A stretch of DNA of 64,000 bases from Salinarimonas sp052380005 (GTDB lineage Bacteria; Pseudomonadota; Alphaproteobacteria; Rhizobiales; Beijerinckiaceae), in assembly GCA_052380005.1 (NCBI GenBank), contig JBQTCJ010000013.1; one strand, given 5' to 3'. Of the stretch, positions 16,905 through 25,539 are shown piece by piece. The translations under genes were made by a program, and so were the position numbers. Numbering within the stretch: position 1 is the stretch's first letter; every line of letters begins with the position of its first letter. The notes below the pieces were generated by a model. That model did not search any database and was not told where the DNA came from. It worked only from the letters and a program-made list of their open reading frames with translations.

Positions 16905-18746
16905 CTACTCCGCAGCCGGGCGCTCCGCTCCCTCTTCCCCGTCCTCCTCCACGAACACCCGCGCCTCCTCGTTGAGCGCGCGACCCTTGCGCGAGGGCGG
17001 GCGCAGGGGCTCGGGGCGCATGGTCTTCTGGTGGAGGATGTCCTTGCCGGCCTCGATCCCGGCCAGCTTCTGCGCCTCGAGCCGCTCGAGGTCGCGCCGG
17101 CGCACGTCCTCCTCCACGACCGCCGCGCGGTCGGGCGAGACGCCGAGCGCGACGAGAACCTCGCGCCCCGCCCGCACCGCGCTCTCGAACGTGTCGCGCA
17201 CCGAGAGCGCGATCCCCGCCTCGTCGAGGGCGATCGTGTGGGTGCGGTCGTAGGCGCGCGCGTAGATGGTGAGGAGCGGATATTCCTCCCGCAGCCGCCG
17301 GCAGATCGCGAGCGAGGTGTCCGGGTCCTTGATGCACACGAAGACGAGCCGCGCCTGCTCGACGCCGGCGGCGCGCAGCACGTCGAGGCGGTTGCCGTCG
17401 CCGAAATAGACCTTGAAGCCGAAGCGCGCCGCATTGCGCACGCGGTCCGGCGCGCGGTCGATCAGCGTCGTCTCGACGCCCTCCGCGAGCAGCATCTGCG
17501 AGGCGATCTGGCCGAAGCGGCCGAAGCCGATCAGGATGGCGGAGCCGCCGGCCCCCTCGAAATCCTCCTCCATCCGCTCCCGCGGCGCGGTTGCCGCGAG
17601 GAGTCGCTGGCCGGCCGCCGCCAGCGGCGGGCAGGCGACCATGGAAAGCGCCGCGAGCGCGATCATCAGACCGACGTCCTCCGCCGAGACGAGGCCGAGC
17701 GCGCCCGCCAGCGGTGCCAGCACGAAGGCGAACTCGCCCGCCGCCGACAGCACGAGCCCGATCTTGATCGCCTCGCGCGTGGTCGAGCCGGAGAGCCGCG
17801 CGACGAGGGCGGTCGCGGCGATCTTGACGGCGAGGTACAGCGCGAGGAGTCCGAGCACGAGATCGATGCGGGCCGCGAGGTCGCCGAGGTCGATCAGCAT
17901 GCCCACCGACATGAAGAACAGCGCGAGCAGGAGCCCGCGGAAGGGCTCGACGTCGGCCTGGAGCTGGTGGCGGTAGGAGGAGCCCGCGAGCATCACCCCC
18001 GCGAGGAAGGCGCCGAGCGCCATCGACAGTCCCGCCGTTCGGGCCGCGAGCGCGGCGGCGAGCACGACGAGAAGCGCCGCGGCCGTCATCACCTCCCGCG
18101 CCCCGGCGGAGGCGACGATGCGGAAGAGGTGATCGAGGACGTAGCGTCCCGCGAGCACGATGCCGGCGACGACGCCGAGCGCCAGCGCCGCGTCGCCCCA
18201 GGCCGAGCCCGTGGCGCTCGCGCCCATCGCGCCCGCCCCGAGCAGGATCGGCGCGAGCGCCAGAACGGGCACCGTCAGCACGTCCTGCGTCAGCAGCGCG
18301 GCGAAGCTGCGCCGGCCGTAGGGGCAGCCGAGCGCGGCGCGCTTCTCGAGGATCTGCAGCGCGATGGCGGTGCCCGAGAGCGCGAAGGCGAAGCCGACGA
18401 GTGCCGACGCGGCGGGCGCGAGGCCGAGCCCCCAGGCGATCGCCCCGAGCAGGGCGCCGGCGACGGCGACCTGCCCCAGCCCGAGCCCGAGCATGTCGGC
18501 CTTCATGGCGACGAGCCGCGACAGGCGCGTGTCGAGCCCGATGACGAAGAGCAGCAGCACGACGCCCAGCTGCGAGATCCCCATCACGGCGTCGGCATCG
18601 TCGAACACGGCGAGCACGGAAGGCCCGATCACCACCCCCGCCACGAGATACCCCACCGCCGTCCCGAGCCCCAGCCGCTCGAACAGCGGCGGGGCGAGTA
18701 TGGCGCCGAGGAGGAAGGCGAAGGCCTGGGGGAGGTAGGCGTCCAT
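16905..18746 (-). CDS. Kef-type monovalent cation:proton antiporter (CPA2)
   Basis: A 613-residue membrane antiporter. Residues 1-385 contain about twelve to thirteen hydrophobic helices with the CPA2 signatures PLFERLGLGTAVGYLVAGVV and LLLFVIGLDT. A TrkA-N/RCK nucleotide-binding domain follows (about 402-520; ILIGFGRFGQIASQ, LIDRAPDRV, GDGNRLDVLRAAG). An acidic tail ends the protein. Kef systems export potassium in exchange for protons, often gated by glutathione adducts; no KefF/KefG partner is adjacent, so KefB-, KefC- or YbaL-like roles cannot be separated. It converges on spoVR across repeat copy A. Confidence 0.9.
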   Translation of the reverse strand: MDAYLPQAFAFLLGAILAPPLFERLGLGTAVGYLVAGVVIGPSVLAVFDDADAVMGISQLGVVLLLFVIGLDTRLSRLVAMKADMLGLGLGQVAVAGALLGAIAWGLGLAPAASALVGFAFALSGTAIALQILEKRAALGCPYGRRSFAALLTQDVLTVPVLALAPILLGAGAMGASATGSAWGDAALALGVVAGIVLAGRYVLDHLFRIVASAGAREVMTAAALLVVLAAALAARTAGLSMALGAFLAGVMLAGSSYRHQLQADVEPFRGLLLALFFMSVGMLIDLGDLAARIDLVLGLLALYLAVKIAATALVARLSGSTTREAIKIGLVLSAAGEFAFVLAPLAGALGLVSAEDVGLMIALAALSMVACPPLAAAGQRLLAATAPRERMEEDFEGAGGSAILIGFGRFGQIASQMLLAEGVETTLIDRAPDRVRNAARFGFKVYFGDGNRLDVLRAAGVEQARLVFVCIKDPDTSLAICRRLREEYPLLTIYARAYDRTHTIALDEAGIALSVRDTFESAVRAGREVLVALGVSPDRAAVVEEDVRRRDLERLEAQKLAGIEAGKDILHQKTMRPEPLRPPSRKGRALNEEARVFVEEDGEEGAERPAAE

Positions 18747-18852
18747 GGGGGCTCCGGGGGCCGCGGGGAACGCTCAAGGTCGGACGGCGGGAAGCGTGGT
18801 GCAAGGGGACACCGTCGAGCGCCGCGCGATGTGGAAGCGGATCAGCCTCGCC

Positions 18853-19299
18853 TCATCGGCCCGGGACGAGGTGTCGGCGCAGGACGGTGCGCGCTTTGAT
18901 GGATACCACCCCCTCGATGCACGCAATCTGCTCGTAGGTGTCCTCCAGTTCCAGCCGTGTAGACGCGCGCGCGAGTACCAGGAACTCGCTCGTGTCGGAA
19001 AGCGCCCAGACGCCGACGACATGGGCTGAACGACGAATTCTGTTCCAGACCTTGGACCGCGATCTCTCGTCCACGGCCGCGAAGAAGAAGATCTCCTCGC
19101 CCGGTGCCTCGAGACCGTCGTCGGCGGCCCCGTTGACGATCGTGAAACCGCCGATCACGCCGCATTCGCACATCATCTCGATGCGTTCCTTCACGGTCAT
19201 GCGCGACGCGGAGACCTCGCGTGCGATGCCCGTGATCGACATGCGGGCATCCTTGGTGAGCAGCGACAGGATGTCCCTGTCCCGCGGCGTCAGCTTCAT
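18853..19299 (-). CDS. AsnC/Lrp-family transcriptional regulator
   Basis: A 148-residue protein with an N-terminal winged helix (MKLTPRDRDILSLL, IAREVSASRMTVKERI, residues 1-50) and a C-terminal RAM-type effector domain (about 68-140). Such proteins bind amino acids and assemble as dimers to octamers on repeated operator sites. It is divergent from the N-oxygenase/cupin/APC genes and shares a 150-base control region with them that contains spaced GCATTC half-sites, so it probably governs that module in response to an amino acid or amino-acid-derived ligand. A GGAG lies six bases before the ATG. Ligand unknown. Confidence 0.88.
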   Translation of the reverse strand: MKLTPRDRDILSLLTKDARMSITGIAREVSASRMTVKERIEMMCECGVIGGFTIVNGAADDGLEAPGEEIFFFAAVDERSRSKVWNRIRRSAHVVGVWALSDTSEFLVLARASTRLELEDTYEQIACIEGVVSIKARTVLRRHLVPGR

Positions 19300-19332
19300 C
19301 CCTGGGCTCCGTCATGCACGATCTTCTCGAAC

Positions 19333-19422
19333 GCATTCTAAGATTGCTCATCCCGTGTGACCGTTTCGCCGAATCGACGCCGGAATGCAAGCTTGAATTG
19401 ATCGATTTGGGGGTGCATTCCG
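19333..19422. promoter_or_regulatory. Candidate AsnC/Lrp operator with inverted GCATTC half-sites
   Basis: CGGAATGCA at 19381-19389 and TGCATTCCG at 19414-19422 are a perfect 9-bp inverted repeat whose centres are 33 bases apart, about three helical turns. A further GCATTC half-site lies at 19333-19338 in the same orientation as the right arm. The array fills the gap between the divergent regulator and the gntA-like gene. Spaced half-sites of this type suit oligomeric Lrp/AsnC proteins. This is inference from position and symmetry. Confidence 0.5.
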
Positions 19423-19449
19423 ATCCGAAACGTTCTTGGGAGGGAAGCC

Positions 19450-20175
19450 ATGCAACTCTACAGCGCCGAGGAGGCGACGCGGGAGTTCGCCCCCGACGAC
19501 TGGCGACGGCACGCGTTCGTGGATTTCGCACAGCGGATGACCGCGAGCGATCTGCCGTTCCCCTGCATCTACGGCGTGTCCGCCTTCGCGGCCGACGAGC
19601 TGCGGTTCGTCTTCTGCGAGGAGATGACGGCGGATGCGCTGACCGACGCGCTGGGCGCCTTCGTTCCCCGCGCGCGCTCGTTCGGCAGGCACACGTCGCT
19701 CGTCGCGTTCTCGCGGCCGTGCGAGAGCCTCGGCGTGGCGCAGTACCGGCAGCGCTTCTGGTCGCTGCTGGCGGGCATCGCCGCGCGCGATCGGGCACCG
19801 TGGCCGGCCGGCGTGCCGCGGGAGCTCGACGATCCCGACTGGGAGTTCTGCTTCGCCGGCGAGCCCCTGTTCGTCGTGTGCAACACGCCGGATCATCGAG
19901 CGCGGCGCAGCCGCTACTCGCCCGCCCTGACGCTCACGTTCCAGCCGCGCTGGGTCTTCGACGGCATCCTCGGGACAGACGACCAGGCGAGGCGCGCCTT
20001 CGCCGCGGTGCGCGCGCGCCTGCAGCGCTACGACGACACGCCCGTGGCCGCGGTGCTCGGACGCTACGGCGACCCCGGCAACCGCGAGTTCGCGCAGTAC
20101 TTCCTGGACGACGGGGCAGGCGACGATCGGCGCTGCCCGTTCCACACCCTGCCGATCGAGGAGAGCGTGACATGA
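19450..20175 (+). CDS. YqcI/YcgG-family (GntA-like) haem-dependent N-oxygenase homologue
   Basis: A 241-residue soluble protein of the YqcI/YcgG family; the characterised member GntA is a haem-dependent N-hydroxylase in guanitoxin biosynthesis. Family landmarks are FPCIYGVSAF (37-46), GEPLFVVCNTPDH (137-149), a basic RARRSR, FQPRWVF (164-170) and a C-terminal CPFH (229-232). No membrane segment or export signal. The ATG at 19450 has GGGAGGG six bases upstream. The stop codon overlaps the cupin gene's ATG (ATGA), so the products are made together. The substrate is not known; the AsnC regulator and APC permease suggest an amino acid or amino-acid-like amine. Confidence 0.85.
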   Translation: MQLYSAEEATREFAPDDWRRHAFVDFAQRMTASDLPFPCIYGVSAFAADELRFVFCEEMTADALTDALGAFVPRARSFGRHTSLVAFSRPCESLGVAQYRQRFWSLLAGIAARDRAPWPAGVPRELDDPDWEFCFAGEPLFVVCNTPDHRARRSRYSPALTLTFQPRWVFDGILGTDDQARRAFAAVRARLQRYDDTPVAAVLGRYGDPGNREFAQYFLDDGAGDDRRCPFHTLPIEESVT

Positions 20176-20486
20176 CGACGATCGAGATCCTGAGGGAGAA
20201 GGTCGACCCCGCGCGCGCATGGAGCCTGATCTCGGCCGCTCTGCCCGAGCAGGGTTGCGTCGAGGTGCAGCGCGACCAGGCGGGCAAGGAGCACGCCTGG
20301 CACATGCACGGAACGGACGAGACGATCGTCGTGCTCGACGGCTCGCTGCGCTTCTACTGGGAAGACGGCGAGGAGATCTGCGGCCCCGGGGACGTGATCC
20401 GGCTGCCCTCGGGCGCGCGGCACGGCTCGATAGCTCTTGACACGGGCGCAATATACATGATTGCGATGCGTGACGTCGAACTCTGA
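20172..20486 (+). CDS. Small single-domain cupin with complete metal site
   Basis: A 104-residue cupin. Both consensus motifs are complete: motif 1 spans HAWHMHGTDETIVVLDG (ligands H44, H46, E50) and motif 2 GDVIRLPSGARH (ligand H84). A mononuclear metal, often iron, is therefore expected. It overlaps the upstream N-oxygenase gene by four bases. Cupins act as dioxygenases, isomerases or, in SznF and hydrazine-forming enzymes, on N-hydroxylated amino acids; here the coupling suggests that it acts on, or protects the cell from, the N-oxygenase product. Exact reaction unknown. Confidence 0.85.
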   Translation: MTTIEILREKVDPARAWSLISAALPEQGCVEVQRDQAGKEHAWHMHGTDETIVVLDGSLRFYWEDGEEICGPGDVIRLPSGARHGSIALDTGAIYMIAMRDVEL

Positions 20487-20531
20487 CCGACTCGGCGCTG
20501 CGCTGCGATGCGAACGAAGGGGCCTCTTGCC

Positions 20532-21797
20532 ATGCCGCGATCCGAGGCACGTACCGACCTGCGCCGCACCCTCGGCGTGCTGCGCGGGACGTCCGTGCTG
20601 CTGACGATCGTGATCGGCGCGGGGCTGCTCACGCTGCCGGGGCTCGCGGTCGGCGCGGCGGGCGATCATGCGCTCGTCGCCTGGCTCGCCTGCGCGGTCC
20701 TGGCGCTGCCGCTGCTGGCGATCTTCATCCTCCTCGGGCGGCGATATCCGGAAGCCGGCGGCATCGCGGCCTATGCGGACCGGGCCTTCGGGCGGGCCGG
20801 GCGCGAGATCGCCGGCATCCTCTTCCTCGGCGCGGTGGCCTTCGGCCTGCCCTCGATCGCACTCGTGGGGGGCCACTACGCGGCGTCCGCCCTCGGCGGC
20901 GCGCCGCATCCGTGGGCAGCCGCACTGATCGTCGGCGCGCTCGTGCCGCACCTGATGCCGGGCGACGGCGCGGCGCGCGCGATGAGCGTCGTGGCGTCCG
21001 CCGTGCTCGGCGTGATCCTGCTGTTCCTCGCCGTCGGCTTCCTCGGCACGGAGCCCTCGCCCGCCGGCTTCGCGCCGTGGCCGGCGCAGATCGAGGCCGC
21101 GCGGCTGATCGCGCCGATGATGATGATCTTCTTCGCCTTCACCGGCTGGGAGGTCGGCGCCGGCATCGCGGAGGAGTTCCGCGACCCGCGCCGGGACTAC
21201 GCGCGCGCGATGCTCGCGTCCTTCGCGATCGCCGTGGCGCTCTACGCCGCCATCGCCTGGCTCGCGCAGACGCGGGACCTCGCCGGGCTTCACGAGGCAC
21301 CCTTCGTCGCCATACTCCGGCCGATGCTGGGGGACGCCGGTGCGATCGCGGTGGCCGCGACGGCGGTGCTGATCGTGCTCGCGAACCTCACCGGCGCGGT
21401 CTGGGGCGTGTCACGGATGGTCTTCGGCCTCGCCCGCGAGGGGACGCTGCCCGCTGGCCTCGCGGCGACGAAGGGCGGGCGGCCGCTCGTCGCGGTCGCC
21501 GCGACGGTGGCGACGCTGCTCGCCGTGCTCGCGGCGGATGCGATCGGCGCCTTCGGCCTCGATCGCCTTCTCGCGCTCGCGGGCCAGAACTTCGTCGTCC
21601 TGTTCGCGATCGCCGCCGCCTGCCTCGTGGTGATCGCCGATCGCCCGGCCGAGCGCGTCCTCGGCGCGGCCGTGGTCGTGATCGTCGGCGCGCTCCTCGC
21701 GCTCCAGGGCGCCGCCCTCGCCTACCCCGCCGCGCTCGCGCTCCTCGCGGTCGGAGCGGCGATGCTGCGGCGCAGGCGCCGCCGGCACGGAGCGTGA
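20532..21797 (+). CDS. APC-family amino acid permease
   Basis: A 421-residue inner-membrane transporter with about twelve hydrophobic helices. The first helix carries the APC substrate-site pattern IVIGAGLLTLPG, and helix 6 has FFAFTGWEVGAG followed by EEFRDPRRDYARAM, typical of the superfamily. Protein ends with an arginine-rich cytoplasmic tail. Start at 20532 is preferred over an in-frame ATG at 20508 because GAAGGGG lies at a suitable distance. It starts 45 bases after the cupin stop and closes the putative AsnC-controlled operon; it could import the amino acid substrate or export a product. Confidence 0.87.
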   Translation: MPRSEARTDLRRTLGVLRGTSVLLTIVIGAGLLTLPGLAVGAAGDHALVAWLACAVLALPLLAIFILLGRRYPEAGGIAAYADRAFGRAGREIAGILFLGAVAFGLPSIALVGGHYAASALGGAPHPWAAALIVGALVPHLMPGDGAARAMSVVASAVLGVILLFLAVGFLGTEPSPAGFAPWPAQIEAARLIAPMMMIFFAFTGWEVGAGIAEEFRDPRRDYARAMLASFAIAVALYAAIAWLAQTRDLAGLHEAPFVAILRPMLGDAGAIAVAATAVLIVLANLTGAVWGVSRMVFGLAREGTLPAGLAATKGGRPLVAVAATVATLLAVLAADAIGAFGLDRLLALAGQNFVVLFAIAAACLVVIADRPAERVLGAAVVVIVGALLALQGAALAYPAALALLAVGAAMLRRRRRRHGA

Positions 21798-21802
21798 CCG
21801 GG

Positions 21803-23857
21803 TCAGGCCGCCGCGACCCGCTCCAGGAAGCGATCGATCGTCTGCGAGAGCCGGCGCGTCTCCTCCGCGGCGGCGCGGGAGGCCTCGTCGACCGCGTCGG
21901 CGGAGCCGGTGGCGCGGGCCGTCGAGGCCTGGACGGTGCCGATGTTGCGCGCCGCCGCCTCGCTGGTGCGCGCCGCCGCCTCGACGTTGCGGGAGATCTC
22001 GCTCGTGGAGGCGCCCTGCTCCTCCACCGCCGCGGCGATCGCGGTGGTGTGCACGTCGACCTCCTTCATGATCGACGCGATGCGCTCGATCGAGGAGACC
22101 GCCTCACCGGTCTCGGCCTGGATGCCGGCGATCTGCTGGCCGATCTCGGCGGTGGCCCTGGCGGTCTGGTCGGCGAGCGACTTCACCTCGCCCGCCACGA
22201 CCGCGAAGCCCTTGCCCGCCTCGCCCGCGCGCGCCGCCTCGATGGTGGCGTTGAGCGCCAGCAGGTTCGTCTGCTCGGCGATCGAGCGGATCAGCTCGAC
22301 GACGTCGCCGATGCGGCGGGCGGCCTCGGCGAGACCGGCGACGCGCCCGCTCGTCTCGTCTGCGGTGCGGGTCGCGCGGGAGACGACCTCGGTCGTCTCG
22401 CCCACGGTGCGGGCGATCTCGTCGATCGCCGCCGCGAGGCTCGCGGCCGCCTCCGCCGCGACGGTGGCGGTCTGGGCGCTCTCGCGGCTCTCGGTCGCCG
22501 TCTCGTCCGTCGTGCGGGCGGTGGCGGCGGCGATGGCGCTGAGCGTGCCCGCCGTCTCGCGCATGCGCTCCATCTGGTCGGACACGCGGGCGAGCAGCGA
22601 GCCGACCTCGCCGCGGAACTCGCCCACCAGCGTCTCGACCGCGCGCTGGCGCGCCGCGCGCGCCTGCGCCTCCGCCTCGGTCTCCCCCGCGAGGCGGGCG
22701 CGCTCGATGGCGTTCCTGCGGAAGATCTCCACCGCCGCGGCCATGGCGCCGATCTCGTCGCGGCGGTCGCGGCCGGGGACCTCGACGGTCGTGTCGCCGT
22801 GGGCGAGCCGGTTCATCGCGTCCGTCATGGCGGAGACGGGCTTTGCGATCGAGCGGCCGATCAGCACGGCGATGGCGATGCCGAGCACCGCGAGGCCCGC
22901 CGACGTCGCGAGCGTCAGGCCCACCGTGGTCGCGGCGGACGCCGTCGTCCCCTCCCCGATCGCCGCCGCCTCGCGGGCGGCGTCCGCGGCGATGGCGGCG
23001 GAGGCCTCGCCGACGGCGCGCTCGGCGGCGCCGAGCACCTCGAGGCGCAGCGCGGCCTGCGCGTCCGAGAGCGCCACCGCCTGCTGCATGCCGCGGCGGA
23101 AGGTCTCCATCTGCCCGAGCACCTCGCCGAGCTGCGCCTTGCGCCCCGCGTGAGACACGCCGGCGTACAGGCCGCCGGCGCGATCGAAGGCGAGGTCGAT
23201 GCTGGTGACGGCGAGCTGCGGATCGTCGCTCGTGCCCGACAGGTAGCGCCCGAGCGCCACCTGCGCGGTGAGCAGGTCCTTCATGGCGATGGAGAGCCCG
23301 GTCGAGGCCTGCATGTCCTGGTCCATCGATGCCGTGTAGATCGCGAGGTTCATCGTGCCGATGGCGCTCTCGACCGCCGGGTCGATCACGTCGGCGACGA
23401 CGGCGTCGAGCGCTGCGCTGTCGGCGAAGAGCCGGTCGAGCCCCTCGGAGAAGGCGGTGAAGCGGGCGGCGATGTCCTCCACCAGGGCGCGCCGGCGCGG
23501 ATCGGCGGTGGCGGCGAGCGCATCGCCGATCATCGCGTCGAGAGCGGCCCTGCGGGCAGCGATCCCGGCGAGGGCCTCTTCATCGCCGCTCACCAGCGCG
23601 TCGCGCGCGGCGAGAGAGATCTCCACGAGGGCGAGGTTGATCGCCTGCGCCCGCTCGCTCTCCGAGACGACCTCGGCATAGGTGTCGAAGTCGCGCGTGA
23701 GGCTCGACACGTTCCAGGCCGCGAACAGCGCGACGCCGAGCGCCAGCACGAGCAGCGCCGCGAAGCCGGCGGCGATGCGGATGCGGATGCCGCCGCGGGA
23801 CGCGGTCTCGTCGGTGGCGGCGGATCGGATCTCGTGCGTCTCGGTCGATGCGTTCAC
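21803..23857 (-). CDS. Methyl-accepting chemotaxis protein
   Basis: A 684-residue transmembrane receptor: short cytoplasmic N-terminus, TM1 (about residues 26-48), a mostly helical periplasmic sensor (about 50-310), TM2 (about 315-338), HAMP (IAKPVSAMTDAMNRLA) and a long coiled-coil signalling domain whose hairpin tip IAEQTNLLALNATIEAARAG is intact at about 525-545. It would signal through CheW/CheA, none of which is in the window. Start codon is GTG at 23857 with GGAG about ten bases upstream. No pentapeptide tether is seen at the C-terminus. Ligand unknown. Confidence 0.93.
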   Translation of the reverse strand: MNASTETHEIRSAATDETASRGGIRIRIAAGFAALLVLALGVALFAAWNVSSLTRDFDTYAEVVSESERAQAINLALVEISLAARDALVSGDEEALAGIAARRAALDAMIGDALAATADPRRRALVEDIAARFTAFSEGLDRLFADSAALDAVVADVIDPAVESAIGTMNLAIYTASMDQDMQASTGLSIAMKDLLTAQVALGRYLSGTSDDPQLAVTSIDLAFDRAGGLYAGVSHAGRKAQLGEVLGQMETFRRGMQQAVALSDAQAALRLEVLGAAERAVGEASAAIAADAAREAAAIGEGTTASAATTVGLTLATSAGLAVLGIAIAVLIGRSIAKPVSAMTDAMNRLAHGDTTVEVPGRDRRDEIGAMAAAVEIFRRNAIERARLAGETEAEAQARAARQRAVETLVGEFRGEVGSLLARVSDQMERMRETAGTLSAIAAATARTTDETATESRESAQTATVAAEAAASLAAAIDEIARTVGETTEVVSRATRTADETSGRVAGLAEAARRIGDVVELIRSIAEQTNLLALNATIEAARAGEAGKGFAVVAGEVKSLADQTARATAEIGQQIAGIQAETGEAVSSIERIASIMKEVDVHTTAIAAAVEEQGASTSEISRNVEAAARTSEAAARNIGTVQASTARATGSADAVDEASRAAAEETRRLSQTIDRFLERVAAA

Positions 23858-23983
23858 GGCGTGCGGTCTCCGTCGATACGGGCATGTTCCGTTTCGTAAA
23901 TCGGAAACCTGAATGGAGGGTTGATCGGCGCCGGCTCCGCGCCGGAGGGGAGCGAACGCCCCGAAGAGCCACTTGGGCCTGTG

Positions 23984-24385
23984 CTACACCCGCCGCCGCG
24001 CGACGAGGCGCGCCAGGTGGGGGCGCAGGGGCAGGAAGCCGCGATAGGCCAGCTCCAGGAGCCACCCTACCCCCGGCAGGCGCGCGACCGCGGCGGCCGG
24101 GCGCCAAGCCGGGAGAACGCGCCAGAGCCGGGCGAAGCCCTCGGCCCCCGACACGAGGCCTCCCTGCGCGTCGCGCACGTGGAAGCGCGCGAGCGCCGCC
24201 TCGCGGGGCAGGTCCGGCCCGGGATCGGCAGCGGCGTCGGAGACGTCGACGAAGGCGATGCGCTCCGCGCCGCGGCAGCGGGAATAATGCCCGATCTCGG
24301 TCCGGCAGAGCGGACAGGCGCCGTCGTAGTAGACGGTGAGCTCGGGGGCCCGCCCCGGGGCCGTCGTATCCTCGTTCCGGCTCAT
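23984..24385 (-). CDS. DCC-family (DUF393) thiol-disulfide oxidoreductase-like protein
   Basis: A 133-residue protein of the DCC/DUF393 family. The signature YYDGACPLCRTEIGHY (residues 19-34) contains the CXXC pair from which a redox role is assumed. A C-terminal basic stretch (LARLVARRR) ends the protein. The ATG at 24385 has GGGGGAGG upstream and overlaps the stop codon of the preceding flavoprotein gene (ATGA), so it is translationally coupled to it. In other bacteria DCC proteins occur next to photolyase or flavoprotein genes; the biochemical function is not established. Confidence 0.85.
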   Translation of the reverse strand: MSRNEDTTAPGRAPELTVYYDGACPLCRTEIGHYSRCRGAERIAFVDVSDAAADPGPDLPREAALARFHVRDAQGGLVSGAEGFARLWRVLPAWRPAAAVARLPGVGWLLELAYRGFLPLRPHLARLVARRRV

Positions 24386-25347
24386 CGGCTCGCCTCCCCC
24401 AGAACCGCGCGGGCGAGCGCGCGACCGCTGTCGTAGGCCGCCTCGACGCGCCCGCCGAGGCACCAGTCGCCCGCCGCACCGAGGCCGCTCTCGGCATCCC
24501 ACAGGCAGGCACGCCCGACCGGCTCCTCCACGAGGGCGTAGCGCCACCGATGCGCGACCGCGTGGAGCGGCGCGGCGCTGGCCGCGAGCAGCGGCGCGGC
24601 CTCGGCGAGGAGCGCCTGCGCGATCGCCTCGGGCGTCTCCTCCAGGTGCGCGCGCGACCAGGCCGGCGTCGCGTGCACGACGATGCGGCGCGGCGCCCCC
24701 GTGGCGCGTCCGGGCTTCGACGCCTCCTCGGCCATCCAGGCGATCGCGCCATGGTCCGGGCGCTGCGCCGGGACCGGCGCATCCGCGAGCGCGTCGGGCG
24801 GGTAGGCGAGCATCAGGGCGAGGCAGGGCGCGTAGCGCACGCCACCCGCGGCCTCGGCGAGCGCGGGGGCGACGGGAGCGAGGAGCGTCGCCGCCTGCGG
24901 CGCGGGCGCGGTGACGAGCACCGCCGCGACGGGGCCGAGCCGCCCGCCATCCGCGAGCGTGAGCTCCCAGCGTCCGGGCGCGCCCGTGATCGCGCCGACG
25001 GCGCTGCCGACCGCGAGGGGCAGGCCGGCGACGAGCGCCTTCACCGGGACGTTCATCGCCGGGGCGCCGACGAAGCGACCATCCGCGCCCCAGGGCGCCG
25101 CGAGGCCGCGGGCCGCCCACGCCGCGATCTCGGCCCCGAAGTCGGGACCGTGCGCACGGAAGAACTGCGCGCCGTGGTCGAAGGAGAGGCCTTCCGGCGT
25201 CCTGCGGGTCGCCATGCGCCCACCCGCGCCGCGGCTCTTCTCGACAATGTGAACGCGCCGCCCCGCCGCCGCGAGATCGCGCGCGACGATCCCGCCCGCG
25301 AGCCCCGCGCCGATCACCGCGATGCCCGGTTTTCCTTGCTCCGCCAC
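24382..25347 (-). CDS. Renalase-like NAD(P)/FAD-dependent oxidoreductase
   Basis: A protein of about 321 residues with an N-terminal dinucleotide-binding fold (IAVIGAGLAGGIVARDL) and, soon after, the amine-oxidase-like segment EKSRGAGGRMATRR and FDHGAQFFRA seen in renalase-type flavoproteins. A C-terminal GDWCLGGRVEAAYDSG is the usual FAD-contacting end. It has no export signal. A GTG at 25347 has a well placed GGAG; an ATG at 25380 with GGCGAGG upstream would add eleven residues. The gene overlaps the DCC-protein gene by four bases, suggesting shared redox chemistry. Substrate unknown, possibly oxidised or isomeric nicotinamide nucleotides as in renalase. Confidence 0.85.
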   Translation of the reverse strand: MAEQGKPGIAVIGAGLAGGIVARDLAAAGRRVHIVEKSRGAGGRMATRRTPEGLSFDHGAQFFRAHGPDFGAEIAAWAARGLAAPWGADGRFVGAPAMNVPVKALVAGLPLAVGSAVGAITGAPGRWELTLADGGRLGPVAAVLVTAPAPQAATLLAPVAPALAEAAGGVRYAPCLALMLAYPPDALADAPVPAQRPDHGAIAWMAEEASKPGRATGAPRRIVVHATPAWSRAHLEETPEAIAQALLAEAAPLLAASAAPLHAVAHRWRYALVEEPVGRACLWDAESGLGAAGDWCLGGRVEAAYDSGRALARAVLGEASR

Positions 25348-25539
25348 GCCTTCTCCGCTCCTCACCCGACCCGTCGACATGCCCTCGCCTACGCGCGCGC
25401 GCTCCCCGCGGACCTGCGACGCGGCGTCGCTCGCACGCCAGAACGGAGCCGATCGCGCTTGGCGGACGGTGCGACGCGGTCCACACTCGCGAAGACGGGT
25501 CGTGCGCCGCGCGCGTCGGCTCAACGAAGGACGACACCC

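Noticed and set aside
20912..23899. Plus-strand open frame of almost 1000 codons across the APC gene and the MCP
   Set aside because: It is the antisense frame of the chemotaxis receptor and an out-of-frame read of the permease; no family motif.
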